In this document: positions 5,392 to 7,893 of the stretch, one piece after another
How positions within the stretch are numbered: position 1 is the first letter of the stretch
Layout of the letters: every line of letters starts with the position of its first letter
Origin: an uncultured Collinsella sp.
GTDB taxonomy: Bacteria > Actinomycetota > Coriobacteriia > Coriobacteriales > Coriobacteriaceae
Assembly (NCBI GenBank): GCA_959599635.1
Contig: CAUGJN010000083.1
Coordinates: 1-7,893, forward strand
Direction of reading: 5' to 3'
DNA: 7,893 bases
Made by a program: the position numbers and the translations under genes
Notes under the pieces: model-generated
Told to the model about the DNA's origin: nothing
What the model saw: only the letters and a program-made list of their open reading frames with translations
Databases searched by the model: none

Positions 5392-7632
5392 TTAGTCAAA
5401 CAAACTCGGCATGTCATTTTCCTTCATGAGGGCGCCGGCGGAGGGCAGGCTCTGCGCGGTGAACTTCTCGGCCGAGACGCCGGCGCCAAGGATTTCCTCG
5501 GTCGTGCCGACGGTGGTGACCGAGCGGCCCTTCTTGGCCGTGAAAGCCTGGACGCCCTGCGTGTTGGTGGTCGTCTTGGTCTTGAGCAGCGACGTGTTGA
5601 AGTTCATCAGGCGGTAGTCGCTCGAGACCAGCGCGAGGTCGCGGTCTTCCTTGAGCACCTGCGCATACAGCAGCTTGCTGCCGCCGTAGATGGCGTTCTT
5701 CAGGCGCTTGCGGTTGGTCTTGGTGACGTATCCAGAAAGCGCGACGCGCACCACGCGGCCGTTCTCAAAGACGAACAGCACGTCGGCCTTGTAATCCTCG
5801 GGGTCGATGACCCAAATCACGCTCTCGTCGGGTTCCATCTCAAGATCGGTCGGCAGGTACGAGCCCAGCTGGGCCGACTTGGTGTCCTCAAACGCTGCAA
5901 CCTTGCACTTGTACACCTGGCTCTTGTTGGTAAAGACCAGCAGCTCGTGGGTGTTGGAGGACGGGAACTCGATAAAGGGTTTGTCGCCGTCCTTGTACTT
6001 GAGCGTGGTCGCCTTCTTGAGCACGCGGTCCGTCATCTTCTTAAGGTAGCCGTCGCGCGAGAGCATGATGGTGACCGGGTACTCCTCGACCTCGGGCTCC
6101 AAGCTTACCTCGATGACCTCATGGGGCTCAATCCTGCCCGTGCGGCGCGGCATCACGTACTTCTTGTTGACCGCTGCCAGCTCGTCGCTGATGACCTTCT
6201 TGATGTTCTCTTCGCTGGAGAGGATCTCCTCAAGCTCGGCAATCTCGCCCTCGAGCTTGGCGATGTCCTTGGTGCGGTTGAGAATGTACTCTTCGTTGAT
6301 GTTGCGGAGCTTGAGCTCGGCAACAAACTCGGCCTGGGTCTCGTCGATGTCGAAACCCTTCATAAGGTTGGGCACGACCTCGGCCTCGAGCTTAGTGCCG
6401 CGGATGATGGCGATGGCCTTGTCGATGTCGAGCAGAATTGCCTCGAGGCCGTGCAGCAGGTGCAGACGCTCGGACTTTTTGCCCAGGTCAAAGTTAATGC
6501 GGCGACGCGTGGACTCAATACGCCACTTGACCCACTCGTGCAGGATCTGGCGCACGCCCATAACGCGGGGATAGCCGTCGACCAGCACGTTAAAGTTGCA
6601 CGAGAACGAATCCTGCAGCGTGGTCGAGCGATAGAGCTTCGCCATGAGCTTGTCGGGGTCGACACCGCGCTTAAGGTCGATGGCGATGCGCAGACCCGAG
6701 AGGTCGGTCTCGTCGCGGATGTCGGCAATCTCCTTGACCTTGCCCTCTTTGGAGAGCTTGACGATGCGCTCGATGATCACATCGGTTTTGGTGGTGTAGG
6801 GGATCTCGTAGACCTCGATGATGCGCTCTTCGGGAATCCAGCGCCAGCGGGAGCGGATCTGGAAGCTGCCAAGGCCGGTCTCGATTATCTTTTCCATCTC
6901 CTCGCGGCGGTAGATAATTTCGCCGCCGGTCGAGAAGTCGGGCATGGGCATGTATTCGAGCAGGTCGCAGTCGGGATCCTGCAGGTAATGCATTGTGGCG
7001 GTACAGACCTCGTTGAGGTTGAAACCGCAGATATCGGATGCCATGGCGACGCCGATGCCCTTGTTGGCCGAGACGAGGATGTTGGGGAACGTGGTGGGCA
7101 GCAGGCGTGGCTCCTTCATGGCGCCGTCGTAGCTGTCGACGAAGTCGACCGGGTCCTTGTCGATGTCCTTGAAGATCTCGGCGCTAATGGGGGAGAGCTT
7201 GGCCTCGGTATAGCGCGAGGCGGCGTAGCTCAGGTCGCCCGAATAGTACTTGCCAAAGTTGCCCTTCGACTCCACGAAGGGGGCGAGCAACGCCTCGTTG
7301 CCGGTGGCCAGGCGCACCATCGTCTCGTAGATCGCGGCGTCGCCGTGCGGGTTGAGCTTCATGGTCTGGCCCACGATGTTGGCGCTCTTCTGGCGCTCGC
7401 CCTTGAGCAGACCCATCTTGTACATGGTGTAGAGCAGCTTGCGGTGCGAGGGCTTAAAGCCGTCAATCTCGGGGAACGCACGCGAGACGTTGACGCTCAT
7501 AGCGTAGGGCATGTAGTTGACCTCGAGCGTCTGCGTGATCGGCTGATCGGTGACCTCGGAGTGCAGGCCGATGACGTTCTCGGCGTTGACCTGCTTTTTC
7601 TTGGGCTGGTTCTTCGTCTTCTTCTTTGCCAC
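5392..7632 (-). CDS. parC: Type IIA DNA topoisomerase subunit A (ParC/GyrA family)
   Basis: This 746-residue subunit makes the double-strand DNA break and strand passage of a type IIA topoisomerase, with the B subunit encoded immediately upstream. The catalytic tyrosine is Tyr141 in AASRYTEAKLS (137-147), with Arg140 before it. EIDGFKPSHRKLLYTMYKMG (55-74) and NPHGDAAIYETMVRL (94-108) build the winged-helix active site. A coiled-coil tower segment rich in Glu/Lys/Leu (roughly 455-500) is followed by a C-terminal beta-pinwheel (about 515-725) with repeats such as VTIMLSRDGYLKKM. No QRRGGKG-like GyrA box is seen, which argues for a topoisomerase IV-like role, but the gyrase/topo IV distinction is not certain and the symbol is provisional. 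The start is a GTG with GAGG 5 nt upstream, 45 nt after the B subunit. The N-terminus is very Lys-rich, and codon use is strongly biased as for an expressed housekeeping gene. Ala99 and Glu103 occupy the usual quinolone-contact Ser and Asp positions. Confidence 0.93.
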   Translation of the reverse strand: MAKKKTKNQPKKKQVNAENVIGLHSEVTDQPITQTLEVNYMPYAMSVNVSRAFPEIDGFKPSHRKLLYTMYKMGLLKGERQKSANIVGQTMKLNPHGDAAIYETMVRLATGNEALLAPFVESKGNFGKYYSGDLSYAASRYTEAKLSPISAEIFKDIDKDPVDFVDSYDGAMKEPRLLPTTFPNILVSANKGIGVAMASDICGFNLNEVCTATMHYLQDPDCDLLEYMPMPDFSTGGEIIYRREEMEKIIETGLGSFQIRSRWRWIPEERIIEVYEIPYTTKTDVIIERIVKLSKEGKVKEIADIRDETDLSGLRIAIDLKRGVDPDKLMAKLYRSTTLQDSFSCNFNVLVDGYPRVMGVRQILHEWVKWRIESTRRRINFDLGKKSERLHLLHGLEAILLDIDKAIAIIRGTKLEAEVVPNLMKGFDIDETQAEFVAELKLRNINEEYILNRTKDIAKLEGEIAELEEILSSEENIKKVISDELAAVNKKYVMPRRTGRIEPHEVIEVSLEPEVEEYPVTIMLSRDGYLKKMTDRVLKKATTLKYKDGDKPFIEFPSSNTHELLVFTNKSQVYKCKVAAFEDTKSAQLGSYLPTDLEMEPDESVIWVIDPEDYKADVLFVFENGRVVRVALSGYVTKTNRKRLKNAIYGGSKLLYAQVLKEDRDLALVSSDYRLMNFNTSLLKTKTTTNTQGVQAFTAKKGRSVTTVGTTEEILGAGVSAEKFTAQSLPSAGALMKENDMPSLFD

Positions 7633-7677
7633 GATTTCCTCTTGAACTTCTTATGGGCCGTCGTTATCGATTTGCTG

Positions 7678-7893
7678 CTACTGCAGGTCCAGCTGGTCCA
7701 GGTATTCCTTGCCGTGCTCGGAGATGTGACGCTTGCGGCCCGTCTCGTCGTTGCCCAGCAACAGGTTGAACATGGTCTCCATCTTGGTGACGTCCTCGGG
7801 TTCTACCTTGATCAGGCGGCGCGTCTCGGGGTTCATGGTGGTGAGCCACATCATGTCCGGATCGTTCTCACCAAGACCCTTGGAGCGGTTGAT
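7678..7893 (-). CDS. parE: Type IIA DNA topoisomerase subunit B, C-terminal end (ParE/GyrB family)
   Basis: Only the last 71 residues are in the window; the gene begins to the right. The segment starts INRSKGLGENDPDMMWLTTM and continues with NPETRRLIKV, the conserved end of the Toprim region of GyrB/ParE proteins, where KGLGE and the TTMxPETR motif are hallmarks. It ends HISEHGKEYLDQLDLQ, close to the normal end of the family. The subunit binds and hydrolyses ATP and supplies Toprim metal-binding residues to the break-rejoin site. It is followed after 45 nt by the A subunit on the same strand, an ordinary B-A operon. Assignment to topoisomerase IV rather than gyrase follows the partner gene and is provisional. 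Confidence 0.92.
   Translation of the reverse strand: MNRSKGLGENDPDMMWLTTMNPETRRLIKVEPEDVTKMETMFNLLLGNDETGRKRHISEHGKEYLDQLDLQ

Overview
The window looks like a piece of a fairly GC-rich genome from a Gram-positive gut-type anaerobe. The best guess is a member of the Coriobacteriia (Collinsella-like), inferred from overall gene style, gene content and the form of the type IIA topoisomerase; no rRNA or other taxonomic marker is present, so this is tentative. No tRNA, rRNA, CRISPR array or transposase is visible.

Left part (1-2389, minus strand): three tightly packed, mutually related sirtuin (Sir2-like) genes read leftwards. The promoter-proximal gene (1424-2389) and the distal gene (1-734, running off the window) keep the NAD-binding glycine loop, the TxNxD motif, a two-CxxC-type zinc module and an LELGVG strand, but both carry Gln where classical sirtuins have the catalytic His. 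That pattern matches the macrodomain-associated, protein ADP-ribosylating class M sirtuins (SirTM). The middle gene (722-1420) is a shorter relative with no zinc cysteines and Glu at the catalytic position. The genes are separated by 3 nt and then overlap by 13 nt, so they are almost certainly one operon.

Centre (2390-3822): a divergent TetR-family regulator (2533-3093, plus) shares a short intergenic region with the sirtuin operon. An 18-20 bp palindrome there overlaps a TATAAT -10 box of the sirtuin promoter, so the simplest model is TetR repression of the operon and probably of itself. Downstream on the plus strand lies a flavodoxin-like FMN reductase with an iron-sulfur-flavoprotein type cysteine cluster (3292-3822). 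A redox enzyme beside class M sirtuins fits the oxidative-stress link proposed for that family, but co-regulation is inference.

Right-centre (4003-5292, plus): an AAA ATPase with a C-terminal DUF4143 domain, in visibly more AT-rich DNA with its own likely promoter, probably an independently acquired gene. A strong GC-rich hairpin at 5315-5352 separates it from the convergent gene on the other side.

Right part (5392-7893, minus strand): a type IIA topoisomerase A subunit (ParC/GyrA family, 746 aa) preceded by the C-terminal end of its B subunit (ParE/GyrB family). This is a conserved housekeeping pair. The A subunit lacks a recognisable GyrA box and has Ala at the usual quinolone-contact serine.
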